A stretch of 64,000 bases of DNA, taken from NCBI RefSeq assembly GCF_018861315.1, contig NZ_JAHLDL010000003.1:124001-188000 (forward strand), given 5' to 3'. Under the pieces are notes generated by a model that was not told the origin of the DNA, searched no databases, and was given only the letters and a program-made list of their open reading frames with translations. The DNA is from Clostridium bowmanii (lineage in GTDB: Bacteria > Bacillota > Clostridia > Clostridiales > Clostridiaceae). Positions within the stretch are counted from its first letter, which is position 1. The number at the start of each line of letters is the position of its first letter. Shown in pieces: positions 7,466 through 15,979 of the stretch. Position numbers and translations under genes: made by a program.

Positions 7466-9292
7466 CTATTCCACAGTTACAGATTTTGCCAAATTCCTTG
7501 GCTTATCCACATCGCAGCCCTTTTGGATTGCCATGTAGTAAGCTAATAATTGTAGTGGAATTACTGAAATTACTGGTGCTAATATATCCATTACTTTTGG
7601 TATATAAGTTACAGAAAAAACTGATTTTTCAATTTCAGTGTGACCTTCTGGTGCGAAAGCAAATACTTTTGCTCCTCTAGTTGCTAACTCTTTTATATTA
7701 CTTACCATCTTATCAAATATTGCTTCTTGAGTAGCTAGTGCTATTACTATAGTCCCATCTTCCATAAGTGCTATCGGACCATGTTTTAGCTCTCCTGCAG
7801 GATAAGCATCTGAATGAATATAAGATATTTCTTTAAGCTTTAATGAGCCTTCCAGTGCTACTGCATAATCAAGTCCACGTCCTATGAAGAACATATCTTT
7901 GTGCATATAAGTTTTTGCTGTGAATTTTTGAACTGTTTCTTTATTTTTTAAAACCTCTTCTGCTTTTTCTGGAAGCTCCATCATAGCTATTTTAATTTCT
8001 TCAATTTCTTCGTGACTTAATGTTTCTTTGTTCTGAGCAAAGAATAATGCTATTATATACATTGCTATAAGCTGAGTTACATAAGCTTTAGTAGATGCAA
8101 CTGCTATTTCAGGTCCTGCCCAAGTATATAGTACATCATCTGCTTCTCTTGAAGCTGCGCTACCTACAACATTAGTTACTGCTATAACTCTTGAACCTTT
8201 TGACTTTGCAAGTCTTAAAGCTGACATAGTATCTGCAGTTTCTCCTGATTGACTAATAACTATCATTAGTGTGTTTTTGTCCATTATTGGATCTCTATAT
8301 TTAAACTCAGAAGCAATATCTAGTTCAACTGGTATTCTTGCAAGTTTTTCTATAACGTATTTACCTACAACTCCTGCATTATATGCAGTTCCGCAAGCCA
8401 CTATATATATTTTATTTAAATTTTTAATTTGATCTTTAGTTATATTTATGTCGTCTAGGGTAATAGGCTCTCCTAGAACTATTCTTGAAGTCATTGTATC
8501 TCTAATTGCCTTTGGTTGTTCATGGATTTCTTTTAGCATAAAGTGCTCATATCCACCTTTTTCAGCAGCTTCTGCATCCCAAGTCACATGGAAAATCTCT
8601 TTATTTATAGTTTTGCCTTCTGCGTCAAGAAGTTTTATTCCATCATTAGAAATTACAACAAATTCCTTGTCTTCTAATAAATATACCTCTCTTGTATGAT
8701 TTAATACCGCTGGTATATCTGAAGCTATATAAAATTCATCTTTTCCAAGTCCTACTATTAAAGGGCTATCTTTTCTTACTGCTACTAATTTATCTGGTTC
8801 ATTACTTGTAACTACTGCTATAGCATAGCTACCTTCCATTTTAGTAACAGTCTTCATAACCGCATCAACTATATCTCCATCATAGTAAAAATCTATAAGA
8901 TGTGGTATTACTTCTGAATCAGTTTCGGATATAAATTTATATCCCTTTGCCATTAACCATTCTCTTAGGTGGATATAATTCTCTATAATTCCATTATGGA
9001 CTACACTAATAGTTCCTTTTTCGTTAGTATGTGGATGAGAATTTTCATCTGATGGTTTACCGTGAGTAGCCCATCTAGTATGACCTATTCCAACGTTTCC
9101 TTTAAGTGGTTCTTCTAATAATTGAGCTTCTAAATTTGCTAGTCTTCCCTTGCATTTAGTTACGCTTAAAACCCCATTATCTATAATTGCGACTCCTGCT
9201 GAATCGTATCCTCTATATTCTAATTTTCTAAGACCTTCTATTAAAATTGATGATGCTTGCTTTTTTCCAACATATCCAACTATTCCGCACAT
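7466..9292 (-). CDS. glmS: Glutamine--fructose-6-phosphate aminotransferase (isomerizing)
   Basis: The enzyme makes glucosamine 6-phosphate from fructose 6-phosphate and glutamine, the first committed step to UDP-GlcNAc for the cell wall. The start is set at 9292 (MCGIVGYVG) because GAGAGGAAG precedes it and the cysteine after Met is the catalytic N-terminal nucleophile once Met is removed. The longer ORF adds 11 unlikely residues. The glutaminase domain (about 1-220) has GIGHTRWATHG. Two SIS domains follow with CGTAYNAG, SQSGETADT and a C-terminal KSVTVE. About 608 residues, the normal length. Its leader carries a glmS ribozyme. Confidence 0.98.
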   Translation of the reverse strand: MCGIVGYVGKKQASSILIEGLRKLEYRGYDSAGVAIIDNGVLSVTKCKGRLANLEAQLLEEPLKGNVGIGHTRWATHGKPSDENSHPHTNEKGTISVVHNGIIENYIHLREWLMAKGYKFISETDSEVIPHLIDFYYDGDIVDAVMKTVTKMEGSYAIAVVTSNEPDKLVAVRKDSPLIVGLGKDEFYIASDIPAVLNHTREVYLLEDKEFVVISNDGIKLLDAEGKTINKEIFHVTWDAEAAEKGGYEHFMLKEIHEQPKAIRDTMTSRIVLGEPITLDDINITKDQIKNLNKIYIVACGTAYNAGVVGKYVIEKLARIPVELDIASEFKYRDPIMDKNTLMIVISQSGETADTMSALRLAKSKGSRVIAVTNVVGSAASREADDVLYTWAGPEIAVASTKAYVTQLIAMYIIALFFAQNKETLSHEEIEEIKIAMMELPEKAEEVLKNKETVQKFTAKTYMHKDMFFIGRGLDYAVALEGSLKLKEISYIHSDAYPAGELKHGPIALMEDGTIVIALATQEAIFDKMVSNIKELATRGAKVFAFAPEGHTEIEKSVFSVTYIPKVMDILAPVISVIPLQLLAYYMAIQKGCDVDKPRNLAKSVTVE

Positions 9293-9470
9293 ATTAATCT
9301 TCCTCTCAAATTTAAAATTTTTCACAAATCAATAAAGCATACTTATAATCATTTAATCATTGTTTTTCATAATTATTTTAAAAATAGTATTTACAGTTAT
9401 TATACATACAATTCTGATGTTGTATAACTAGAAATACACTATCTTAATAATCCAATGAAATATGCTAGTT

Positions 9471-9531
9471 AATTCATCATCTACAGATGCTGTTCATCAC
9501 CTATAAATGCTATTTAGCACTTATAGGTGCT
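9471..9531 (-). repeat. Three tandem imperfect 20 bp repeats in the glmS leader
   Basis: On the plus strand the units begin ATTCATCATCTACAGATGCT, GTTCATCACCTATAAATGCT and ATTTAGCACTTATAGGTGCT. They lie between the ribozyme and the glmS Shine-Dalgarno and each can form a small hairpin. Their role is unknown. Confidence 0.65.
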
Positions 9532-9539
9532 ATAATATT

Positions 9540-9711
9540 TTAAAAGGTTTTAACACCAGATTGATATTGTTACGAAAATCACTTTTCGCGTTTATCAATC
9601 ATTAACGGTAGTGCGCTACCGCGGGGCATCCGCCGAAGATTCGATACTCCCCATCCTCGTCAACTCATAATGCATTATAAATTACTAATATTCCTAATGA
9701 GTCCTGGCGCT
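9540..9711 (-). ncRNA. glmS ribozyme / glucosamine-6-phosphate riboswitch
   Basis: The minus strand contains the conserved core of the self-cleaving glmS RNA: AGCGCCAGGACT at the 5' end, then GAGTTGACGAGGATGGGGAG, TATCGAATCTTCGGCGGATG and CCCCGC. By family knowledge cleavage falls 5' of the G in AGCGCC, that is between 9711 and 9710. Glucosamine 6-phosphate acts as the cofactor, and the cleaved mRNA is then degraded, lowering GlmS. The element lies about 250 nt upstream of the glmS start on the same strand, as expected. The 3' boundary (P4 region) is approximate. Confidence 0.95.
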
Positions 9712-9758
9712 TTTAAATTACAAATACTCTATCCTCCTTTACTATAATATCAAACAAA

Positions 9759-9793
9759 CTGAAAGCTTATGTACCTTTTCACAAGCTTTCAGT
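9759..9793 (-). terminator. Hairpin between glmM and the glmS ribozyme
   Basis: Perfect arms ACTGAAAGCTT and AAGCTTTCAGT with a 13 nt loop, followed on the minus strand by TTGTTTG. It may end glmM transcripts ahead of the glmS promoter. The T-run is weak. Confidence 0.5.
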
Positions 9794-9952
9794 ACATTAT
9801 ATTCATTTTATACCCTAAACGTCAATGCTTTTAACAATAAATTCATTGAATTGTTACTTTATTACACTATAAACTAACCACAAAATTAGCACCTATAGTA
9901 GAAATAGGGACACTTCATAGCGACTTGAATAAGAAACGCAGAAACTGTATAA

Positions 9953-10140
9953 AAAGGGTATATAGTACGTAAATTGCATTTGAGCAAGTGTTAGTAATCT
10001 TAACTAATTTTAATGAAAGATGCGTTAAGAAATATGCATGTTTGAGCGTTAGCGAGTTTGCATATTTTAGCATCTTTCATTAAGATTAGTTTAGAATTAC
10101 TTAGCGCAGCGAATGCAATTGTAGTAATATATACCCTTTT
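9953..10140. repeat. Long palindromic intergenic repeat, copy A
   Basis: The 188 bp fold on themselves almost end to end. The outer arms are AAAAGGGTATATAGTAC and GTAGTAATATATACCC; the inner arms contain TAATGAAAGATGC and GCATCTTTCATTA, with a central AGCGTTAGCGAG. It starts two bases after the glmM stop codon. The same ends and core occur at 15255-15442 and 32977-33140, and the ends alone at 30843-31245. No coding capacity. Confidence 0.8.
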
Positions 10141-10142
10141 AC

Positions 10143-11492
10143 TTATCTGTTCGCTTTTTCTTCGATTAATTTTGCAAGAGAATGTGCCATTTCGTTTAAT
10201 TCACTTTGAATTTTACCCTCGAGCATTACTCTCACTAAAGGTTCTGTACCTGAAGGTCTAATAAGTACCCTTCCACAGCCATTTAATTTTTTTTCTATTT
10301 TTTTAATTTCTTCTACTATTTCAATATCAGTTTCATGAATGTCATTTTTATCGTTTGGCACCATTGCATTAACAAGTACTTGTGGAAGTTCTGTCATCAT
10401 TGCTGCTAGCTCAGATAGTGATTTTCCTGATTCTTTAATTACGGTAGCTAATTGAAGTCCAGATACAAGTCCATCTCCTGTTGTATTAAAATCCAGGAAA
10501 ATTACATGTCCTGATTGTTCTCCACCTAGGCTATAACCTTCTTGTTGCATTTTTTCAAGAACATATCTATCTCCTACTTTAGTTTTCACAGTAGTTATAT
10601 TTTCCTGCTTCATTGCAATATCAAGGCCTAAATTACTCATAACTGTTACTACTACGGTATCTCTAGTTAATTTTCCCATGTCCTTTAGGTGTTTAGCACA
10701 AATAGCAATTATAAAATCTCCATTTATAAGGTTTCCTTTTTCATCAACGGCTAAACATCTGTCTGCATCGCCATCAAAAGCCAGCCCTATATCACAATGA
10801 TTTTCTTTAACAAAGGCCATTAGATGCTCAGGATGAGTAGATCCACAGTCTTTATTTATGTTTACACCATCTGGATCATTGTTAATAACTAAAACCTCTG
10901 CTCCAAGTGATCTTATAGCTTTTACTGAAGTAATGTAAGAAGCACCATTTGCGCAATCTAATGCGATTTTAAGTCCTTTTAAATCTCCTGCTATAGTAGA
11001 TTTAGCGAATTCTATATAATCCTCAACACCATTTAGCTTAACTGTTTTCTTGCCTAAATCTCCTGCTATTGGTGATGGCACTTCTTTAAAATCACCTTCA
11101 ATAACTGCTTGTATAGTATCCTCTAATTCATCTGATAATTTAAAACCCTTGCTATCAAAAAACTTTATTCCATTATATTCCACCGGGTTGTGAGAAGCTG
11201 AAATAACAACTCCTGCATCTGCTCCATATTTTCTAGTTAAATATGCTACCGCTGGTGTAGGAACCACTCCAAGACATATTGCTTCTGCTCCTACAGATAA
11301 AATTCCTGCAACTAATGCTGATTCTAACATATCTCCAGAAATTCTTGTATCCATTCCTACTATAATTTTAGGTTTGTGAGCTGAGTCTGTTAGTACAAAA
11401 GCTCCTGCTCTTCCTAAATTATATGCAAGCGCACTTGTTAATTCTGTATTTGCTATACCACGTACTCCATCTGTTCCGAATATTCTACTCAT
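10143..11492 (-). CDS. glmM: Phosphoglucosamine mutase
   Basis: Interconverts glucosamine 6-phosphate and 1-phosphate, the step after GlmS towards UDP-GlcNAc. The 449 residues match the family length. The phosphoserine loop is ISASHNP (near residue 100), the metal site FDGDADRC (near 240), the sugar-binding GGEQSGH (near 325) and the phosphate-binding RPSGTEP near the C-terminus. The GTDGVRG start is canonical and AGGTAG precedes the ATG. In many Firmicutes glmM follows cdaA-cdaR; here that pair is 12 kb away and glmM lies upstream of glmS, separated by a palindromic repeat, a hairpin and the ribozyme. Confidence 0.98.
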   Translation of the reverse strand: MSRIFGTDGVRGIANTELTSALAYNLGRAGAFVLTDSAHKPKIIVGMDTRISGDMLESALVAGILSVGAEAICLGVVPTPAVAYLTRKYGADAGVVISASHNPVEYNGIKFFDSKGFKLSDELEDTIQAVIEGDFKEVPSPIAGDLGKKTVKLNGVEDYIEFAKSTIAGDLKGLKIALDCANGASYITSVKAIRSLGAEVLVINNDPDGVNINKDCGSTHPEHLMAFVKENHCDIGLAFDGDADRCLAVDEKGNLINGDFIIAICAKHLKDMGKLTRDTVVVTVMSNLGLDIAMKQENITTVKTKVGDRYVLEKMQQEGYSLGGEQSGHVIFLDFNTTGDGLVSGLQLATVIKESGKSLSELAAMMTELPQVLVNAMVPNDKNDIHETDIEIVEEIKKIEKKLNGCGRVLIRPSGTEPLVRVMLEGKIQSELNEMAHSLAKLIEEKANR

Positions 11493-11771
11493 ATTTTTCT
11501 ACCTCTTTCTCTATATATTATAGGTTTATTACAGGGCATTTTAAACAAAACACTAGTAATTATGCTAGCATTTCGTTTCTGACACATATATTCGTCTTCC
11601 TTCTATCCACATAAATTCGAGTCGTTATCAAATAATTCACTAAGCACTACTGACTAAATAGACATACAATAATAATTATATGTACTTTATATAAAAAGCT
11701 TTTCATTATTGTTTGTGCCTATATTCAAACTCGAGTATATAAATATATACCCTAATTATAATATAGTTTGT

Positions 11772-11800
11772 ATTATACTACAATAATATGTACTTGTAAA
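11772..11800 (-). promoter_or_regulatory. Candidate sigma-A promoter of glmM
   Basis: TTTACA (11795-11800) and TATAAT (11772-11777) are 17 bp apart on the minus strand, giving a leader of about 270 nt before glmM. I see no recognisable riboswitch in that leader. Confidence 0.6.
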
Positions 11801-11831
11801 AAAGGTCTTACTATTGCGCAATTTTAAATTT

Positions 11832-11862
11832 AAAAAAATAACCCAATTTGGATTATTTTTTT
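11832..11862. terminator. Bidirectional terminator upstream of glmM
   Basis: AAAAAAATAACCCAA pairs with a near-complement ending in seven Ts, and the As on the other arm serve the opposite strand. It follows the MFS stump ending at 11911 on the minus strand. Confidence 0.75.
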
Positions 11863-11910
11863 AAGTATAGTTATTCGTAAAATTTATTACCATACAAAAC
11901 TACAAATACA

Positions 11911-12234
11911 CTAAATTATATCCTCTAAAGTTTGGAAGTCAGGGTTATAATTTATGAAATGTTTGAATTTTTTAACAAACCCCAGTGGTATTATTGTCAT
12001 TCCTGATAGCACAAAACAAGTTAAAACAATATATTTTATTGCTATAAATTCCGCGAGTATCCCTCCCACAGCCATTGCTATTGGCGTTAATCCTCCACAT
12101 ACAGTATTCATAATTGAAAAGACTTTTCCTCTCATTTCTTGTGGAACTGTTAGCTGAAGTGTTGCACTTATGAGTGTATTTACAATTGCAACTCCATATT
12201 TACCTGATGGTAGTACTTGCGTCCTTGAAGAATC
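11911..12234 (-). pseudogene. C-terminal remnant of an MFS transporter
   Basis: The open frame after the stop of the preceding gene reads about 106 residues. It includes VPQEMRGKVFSIMN, followed by two hydrophobic helices (PIAMAVGGILAEFI and YIVLTCFVLSGMTIIPL). This is the motif and last helix pair of 12-TM major facilitator transporters of the YfiS/macrolide-efflux type. There is no start codon with a ribosome site at the head of the frame and the other ten or so helices are missing. The reading frame itself is intact, which suggests a recent deletion. The lost part is not elsewhere in the window. Confidence 0.7.
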
Positions 12235-12489
12235 CTACATTCGTATTAATACTTCCGTGCCATCATTTGCTCTTATATCTACTAAGTTTAGCCCTTTATA
12301 ATTACTTAATGAAATGATTAAATTTCTCATTACCTTCCAGTCGATTAGTTCTAAATACTTAGCATCCTTTTCCTTTATATGTTTCTTTACAATTCTCTCT
12401 AAGGGAAATCTTGATGCTAATCTTACTGCCCAAATAGGTACTGGAATTCTTAGTTTTCTACCTTCCTCTGTTTTAATATAAATCCTCAT
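12235..12489 (-). CDS. Small hypothetical protein downstream of the SHOCT-like gene
   Basis: An 84-residue basic protein (MRIYIKTEEGRKLRIPVPIW...) with no recognised domain and no membrane segment. It sits 23 bp after the SHOCT-like gene in what looks like a three-gene operon beginning with the DUF2089 regulator. Similar small partners follow YvlB-like genes in other clostridia, as far as I recall. A role in envelope-stress sensing is possible but unproven. A GAGGTGT box before the ATG supports the start. The remnant of an MFS gene abuts its stop codon. Confidence 0.7.
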   Translation of the reverse strand: MRIYIKTEEGRKLRIPVPIWAVRLASRFPLERIVKKHIKEKDAKYLELIDWKVMRNLIISLSNYKGLNLVDIRANDGTEVLIRM

Positions 12490-12512
12490 ATAACACCTCT
12501 AAAATTCTAGAT

Positions 12513-12926
12513 TTATTCTATAACGACCTCCACTACATCTCCATCTCCAGTTTTTATATCAACAATCTTTCCACCTACACCGCCATCTATGGCTTCCAAT
12601 ATAGTTTGAGTCATAGCATCCATATCTATGTCACTCATGCCATTTACATTAACATTTGGAATTTTTCCAAAGGTTTTTATCATGCCACTTACAAATGCCA
12701 GTGGAAGGTTAATATTCACTATGTCATTCTCTTTAGACCTTACTTTTATTCTGAGCATTTTCACTTTAAATTTAAGGTTACTGTGACTATTATTTGATGA
12801 TGGTTTGTCTAAAATAATAGATTCTTTACTTTCTCCCTTTAGAGCTTCTATAAGTTGCATAGCTTTTTCTGAATCAATTTTACCTTCTTCAACCATTTTT
12901 AATATTCTTGAGATTTCTTCATTCAT
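12513..12926 (-). CDS. SHOCT-like / YvlB-type N-terminal domain protein
   Basis: The protein of about 137 residues starts with an amphipathic helix pair, ISRILKMVEEGKIDSEKAMQ, the short oligomerisation-like motif seen at the N-terminus of YvlB/DUF4097 proteins. A basic beta-rich segment follows (LKFKVKMLRIKVRS), then an acidic C-terminus. The full YvlB adhesin-like repeat domain is absent, so this is a short version. The start at 12926 is chosen because AAGGGGGT precedes that ATG; the longer ORF would add 12 residues without a ribosome site. It lies between the DUF2089 and the 84-residue genes, probably as one transcript. Confidence 0.78.
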   Translation of the reverse strand: MNEEISRILKMVEEGKIDSEKAMQLIEALKGESKESIILDKPSSNNSHSNLKFKVKMLRIKVRSKENDIVNINLPLAFVSGMIKTFGKIPNVNVNGMSDIDMDAMTQTILEAIDGGVGGKIVDIKTGDGDVVEVVIE

Positions 12927-12974
12927 TATATAAACCCCCTTTTTATAGCTCGAAACTCCCAATTCACAAATTAT

Positions 12975-13343
12975 TTACTTACCATTTAAAATTATTAATG
13001 CTTCATCAGCAGTTATTTCGCCTTTTTCTAACATATCTACTACATCTTTTTTATCAACAGAAGGCTTTTGCTTTAAAACAGTATACCCAAGTGCAATAAT
13101 AACCTCGTCTAGCTTTGCTCTAACGGTTGGATAGGATATGCCAAGTTCTTTTTCCACGTCCTTAATATTTCCTCTGGATTTTAAGAATACTTCAATGAAA
13201 TATAGCTGCTCACTATTCAAATAATCAAATTTTGATAACTCGAATTGATTTTCAACAGTAGTATCACATTCATCACATTTAAGTCTAGTTACTTTTAATT
13301 TAGAACTACAAACTGGACATTTACACAATATTTTATAGGCCAC
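12975..13343 (-). CDS. DUF2089 domain-containing protein, putative regulator
   Basis: About 122 residues: a zinc-ribbon-like N-terminus with two CxxC pairs (CPVC near residue 9 and CDEC near 25), then a helix-turn-helix-like segment (IKDVEKELGISYPTVRAKL) and a C-terminal GEITADEALIIL helix resembling the SHOCT-like motif of its neighbour. DUF2089 proteins are presumed transcription regulators. The GTG at 13343 has AAGGTGG at good spacing and is preferred to the GTG three codons upstream. A perfect 11 bp palindrome overlaps the -35 box of its promoter, consistent with autoregulation. Confidence 0.85.
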   Translation of the reverse strand: MAYKILCKCPVCSSKLKVTRLKCDECDTTVENQFELSKFDYLNSEQLYFIEVFLKSRGNIKDVEKELGISYPTVRAKLDEVIIALGYTVLKQKPSVDKKDVVDMLEKGEITADEALIILNGK

Positions 13344-13369
13344 TTTTACCACCTTCTTCCTTTATATTC

Positions 13370-13416
13370 ATTATATTACCATTAATTGATATAGTCAATA
13401 TGTAAATTGACTATAT
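13370..13416 (-). promoter_or_regulatory. Promoter with overlapping palindromic operator, DUF2089 operon
   Basis: The minus strand has TTGACT (13393-13398) and TATAAT (13370-13375), 17 bp apart. The -35 box lies inside a perfect palindrome with arms ATATAGTCAAT (13389-13399) and ATTGACTATAT (13406-13416) separated by 6 bp. A protein bound there would block RNA polymerase. Confidence 0.7.
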
Positions 13417-13512
13417 TAATGTTTTTTAAATATATATTTATTATGTTAATATATATATTAATATTGTTAATATATTTATAGATTTTTAATGGGTTTATGA
13501 TGATAAAATACA

Positions 13513-14247
13513 TTATACTTGTTTTTGTTCTCCAACTATTGAATCACTTGCTATAATAATCTCTCCACTATATTCTACAAGGCCTATATTACAACCTTCA
13601 CCTATGGTGATATGATTTCCCCTTACTATTTTAGCATTGGTGTTTTGGAGATATATTTCATCCCCTTCAATTAATGAAGTAGTTAACTCACCCTTTGTAT
13701 TAAACATCTTGTCTATTACTTTTTTAAACAAGGAATTGTCTAAAGGACTAACTCTTACTTCAATATGCTCCCCACCAATTTCTTGTACATTACAGTTCCC
13801 ACCAATTCTTATATTTACTTCTCCTGCATTTAATAAGCCTAGTATTTTAAAACTACCACTAGCCTTAAAACATTCAGCATCACAATTTTTTTCTATATGA
13901 GCTGACCCAGCTATAGTAACTTCTTCTGCATGTAGGTTTCCTCCTATATGAGTTGACCCATTAATTTTTATACTTTGACATTCAATTTGCCCCGTTACAT
14001 GTGCTGAACCGCTGACCCTCATTTCTTCTACCTCTACATTACCTTCAATCCTTGCAGATCCACTAATTTTTATAGTGCCCGCTTTTAAATCTCCTATAAC
14101 TTTTGATGAGCCACTAGTTTTAAAGTCTACGCATTCCAAATCTCCGTTTATTTTTCCTGAGCCACTTATGCTTACTTCATTATACTTTCCACCACCAGAT
14201 GTACCTGACCCTGATATCTTTATATCTCCATAATTAATCTTTTCCAT
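13513..14247 (-). CDS. Bactofilin-like polymer-forming protein
   Basis: About 244 residues made of a right-handed beta-helix of short repeats, seen as recurring ISGSG, TSGSSKVIGDL, GSARIEGN, GSAHVTG and GSAHIEKN. This is the bactofilin (DUF583) pattern. Such proteins form cytosolic or membrane-attached filaments without nucleotides. The start is 14247 (MEKINYG): the earlier ATG of the long ORF is part of the AGGAGG Shine-Dalgarno. It follows the yhbD-like gene by 17 bp, matching the Bacillus yhbD-yhbE-yhbF arrangement in which bactofilins follow YhbD. The last 60 residues leave the repeat pattern. Confidence 0.87.
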   Translation of the reverse strand: MEKINYGDIKISGSGTSGGGKYNEVSISGSGKINGDLECVDFKTSGSSKVIGDLKAGTIKISGSARIEGNVEVEEMRVSGSAHVTGQIECQSIKINGSTHIGGNLHAEEVTIAGSAHIEKNCDAECFKASGSFKILGLLNAGEVNIRIGGNCNVQEIGGEHIEVRVSPLDNSLFKKVIDKMFNTKGELTTSLIEGDEIYLQNTNAKIVRGNHITIGEGCNIGLVEYSGEIIIASDSIVGEQKQV

Positions 14248-14264
14248 TTTAACCCTCCTCATAA

Positions 14265-14885
14265 TTATATTATAATTTTTAGCTCTTCAATACTCTGTGA
14301 TATATTAAGCCTTAATATTATCTTTGCAGTCTTTTCTATATAAAACTCATTAGGTATCGTAATTAAAAAACATAATGCCATGCCAAATTTTCTTAGAAAA
14401 ACAATCTCACAATTCTTACCTTCTACGGATTTATAATTTTCTTCTAAAGTATCTATTATAAGTTTGCCTTCCTCTAATGATACATTCCCAGATATTAAAC
14501 TCTTTTCTAACAAAGAAATATATAATATCTTCTCAAAAGAGAAGGTTTTTATTTCACCATATATATTTTTATACATTATCAATGTTTGCTGCGTAACAAT
14601 GTTCTTTTTTAACAACTCTTCCTCACTTAAAAATACCTCCCCCAGCTGTGGGGAAAACATCTGAGCCAAATTGTCTAAGGATACATTATCCTTCATATCT
14701 TTAATTTTAGCTATTCTATCTAATATTTTTTCTCTAGGAAAAAAAGTTTCTTGTCCAGTATAGCTAGATTTTTTTATAAACCATTCTTCTGGTATAAGGT
14801 TTTTCCTTTTCCACCTATACAACTGTCCATAGGACACGTCTGTAATTTGCAGTAATTCTTTTTTAGAAATCAAGTCTTCTTCCAT
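14265..14885 (-). CDS. YhbD family protein (DUF4004), MerR-like HTH
   Basis: A 206-residue protein whose first 70 residues form a MerR-like winged helix (ISKKELLQITDVSYGQLYRW, then a wing ending in FFPREKILDRI). The remainder matches YhbD/DUF4004, an uncharacterised Firmicute family encoded upstream of bactofilin genes. The GGAGGT box before the ATG fixes the start. Its stop codon is 17 bp from the bactofilin start, so the two form an operon. The MerR-like head suggests that it regulates this operon; that is inference. Confidence 0.85.
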   Translation of the reverse strand: MEEDLISKKELLQITDVSYGQLYRWKRKNLIPEEWFIKKSSYTGQETFFPREKILDRIAKIKDMKDNVSLDNLAQMFSPQLGEVFLSEEELLKKNIVTQQTLIMYKNIYGEIKTFSFEKILYISLLEKSLISGNVSLEEGKLIIDTLEENYKSVEGKNCEIVFLRKFGMALCFLITIPNEFYIEKTAKIILRLNISQSIEELKIII

Positions 14886-15115
14886 ATTATACCTCCGTCA
14901 TGTATTTTTGTAACCCTCTGAATTATATACCAGCTATTAACTTCTACCTACCTATATACGTAGTGTAACATAACATTGTTACGTTGTAAATATTATAAAC
15001 CTAAATATACCAAATTTTCTTTTATTGGTTTAATCGAATACTAATGCGATGGATAAAATAAACATACTGTGTAATTGTGATTAATTATCATCTTTCATCT
15101 ATTCCGACTTAATCA

Positions 15116-15146
15116 CAAAAAAGCTACTGGTTTACCAGTAGCCTTT
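15116..15146 (-). terminator. Terminator of the vor cluster
   Basis: GCTACTGG and CCAGTAGC form the stem, with a T6 run on the minus strand (A6 on the plus). It lies about 300 bp beyond the last vor gene, with repeat copy B and a tandem 9-mer between. The rest of 14886-15115 is AT-rich promoter-like sequence without a gene. Confidence 0.8.
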
Positions 15147-15159
15147 TCTCAATGTTATT

Positions 15160-15210
15160 GATGTTCTCGATGTTCTCGATGTTCTCGATGTTCTCGATGT
15201 TCTCGATGTT
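15160..15210. repeat. Tandem 9 bp repeat GATGTTCTC, 5.7 copies
   Basis: Five exact units of GATGTTCTC and a partial sixth, just upstream (on the minus strand) of the vor terminator. Non-coding; likely variable in copy number. Confidence 0.92.
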
Positions 15211-15254
15211 CCTTACCCTTACTGTTTTAATAGAGCTTCATATATCAAGTAGCA

Positions 15255-15442
15255 TAAAAAGTATATATTACCTAAACTTCATGAGAGCAAGCCTTAGTAA
15301 TTCTTAACTAATTTTAATGAAAGCTGCGTTAAGAAAATTACATGTTTGAGCGGTAGCGAGTTTGTAATTTTTAGCATCTTTCATTAAAATTTGTTTAGAA
15401 TTCCTTAGGGTCGCGAACTGAAGTTGTAGTAATATATACTTT
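15255..15442. repeat. Long palindromic intergenic repeat, copy B
   Basis: It shares the core AATTTTAATGAAAG-TGCGTTAAGAAA...CATGTTTGAGCG-TAGCGAG and the inverted arm TAGCATCTTTCATTAA with copy A. The ends are AAAGTATATATTACC and GTAGTAATATATACTTT. It begins a few bases after the stop codon of the last vor gene, just as copy A follows glmM. Confidence 0.8.
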
Positions 15443-15447
15443 TGGTT

Positions 15448-15978
15448 TTACTTGATATACGAAGCTCCTATTTCAAGAGCTTTTTTGTTTATCTCGAAAA
15501 ATTTTTCTTTACCATGAGCCTTTAAAGCACTTACTAATCCTTCCATAGATACTATTCCTGTTCTCTTTACTAAAGCTCCTAGAAGTACCATGTTAGCAAT
15601 CTGCTTACTTCCAATCTTTAAAGCTTCTGTTTGAGCTGGAACACATATTACTTCTATATCTTCCCTAGTGGGCATTCTATCTACAAGATCAGAATCCATT
15701 ATTAATAGTCCGCCTTTTACTAATGTAGTTTCAAACTTATCAAGGGAAGGTCTATTCATAACTATCAATGTGTTTGCATCATTAATTATTGGTGAACCAA
15801 CTGGCTCATCAGAAAGTATAACAGAGCAGTTAGCGGTACCTCCACGCATTTCTGGTCCATAAGATGGAAGCCACGAAACGTTCATATTGGCATCCATTCC
15901 TGCATATGCTAAAAATTTTCCCATTGAAAGTGTACCTTGACCACCAAATCCTGCAAATATAATCTCTTGCGATGCCAT
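15448..15978 (-). CDS. vorC: 2-oxoacid:ferredoxin oxidoreductase, gamma subunit
   Basis: The protein of about 176 residues opens with QEIIFAGFGGQGTLSMGK, the glycine-rich signature of the gamma (PorC/KorC/VorC) subunit. It contains SYGPEMRGG, which sits near the CoA and TPP site in this superfamily. The start is 15978 because GGGGAGGTTG precedes that ATG and the stop of the beta gene is one base upstream. It is the last gene of a delta-alpha-beta-gamma set. The position beside ptb and two butyrate kinases argues for a branched-chain 2-oxoacid substrate; 2-oxoglutarate remains possible. Confidence 0.88.
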   Translation of the reverse strand: MASQEIIFAGFGGQGTLSMGKFLAYAGMDANMNVSWLPSYGPEMRGGTANCSVILSDEPVGSPIINDANTLIVMNRPSLDKFETTLVKGGLLIMDSDLVDRMPTREDIEVICVPAQTEALKIGSKQIANMVLLGALVKRTGIVSMEGLVSALKAHGKEKFFEINKKALEIGASYIK

Positions 15979-15979
15979 A

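Noticed and set aside
11493-11770. glmM leader examined for a riboswitch
   Set aside because: AT-rich with no conserved aptamer elements that I can recognise.
15160-15210. Tandem repeat considered as a CRISPR array
   Set aside because: Units are 9 bp and directly adjacent with no spacers, and no cas genes are nearby.
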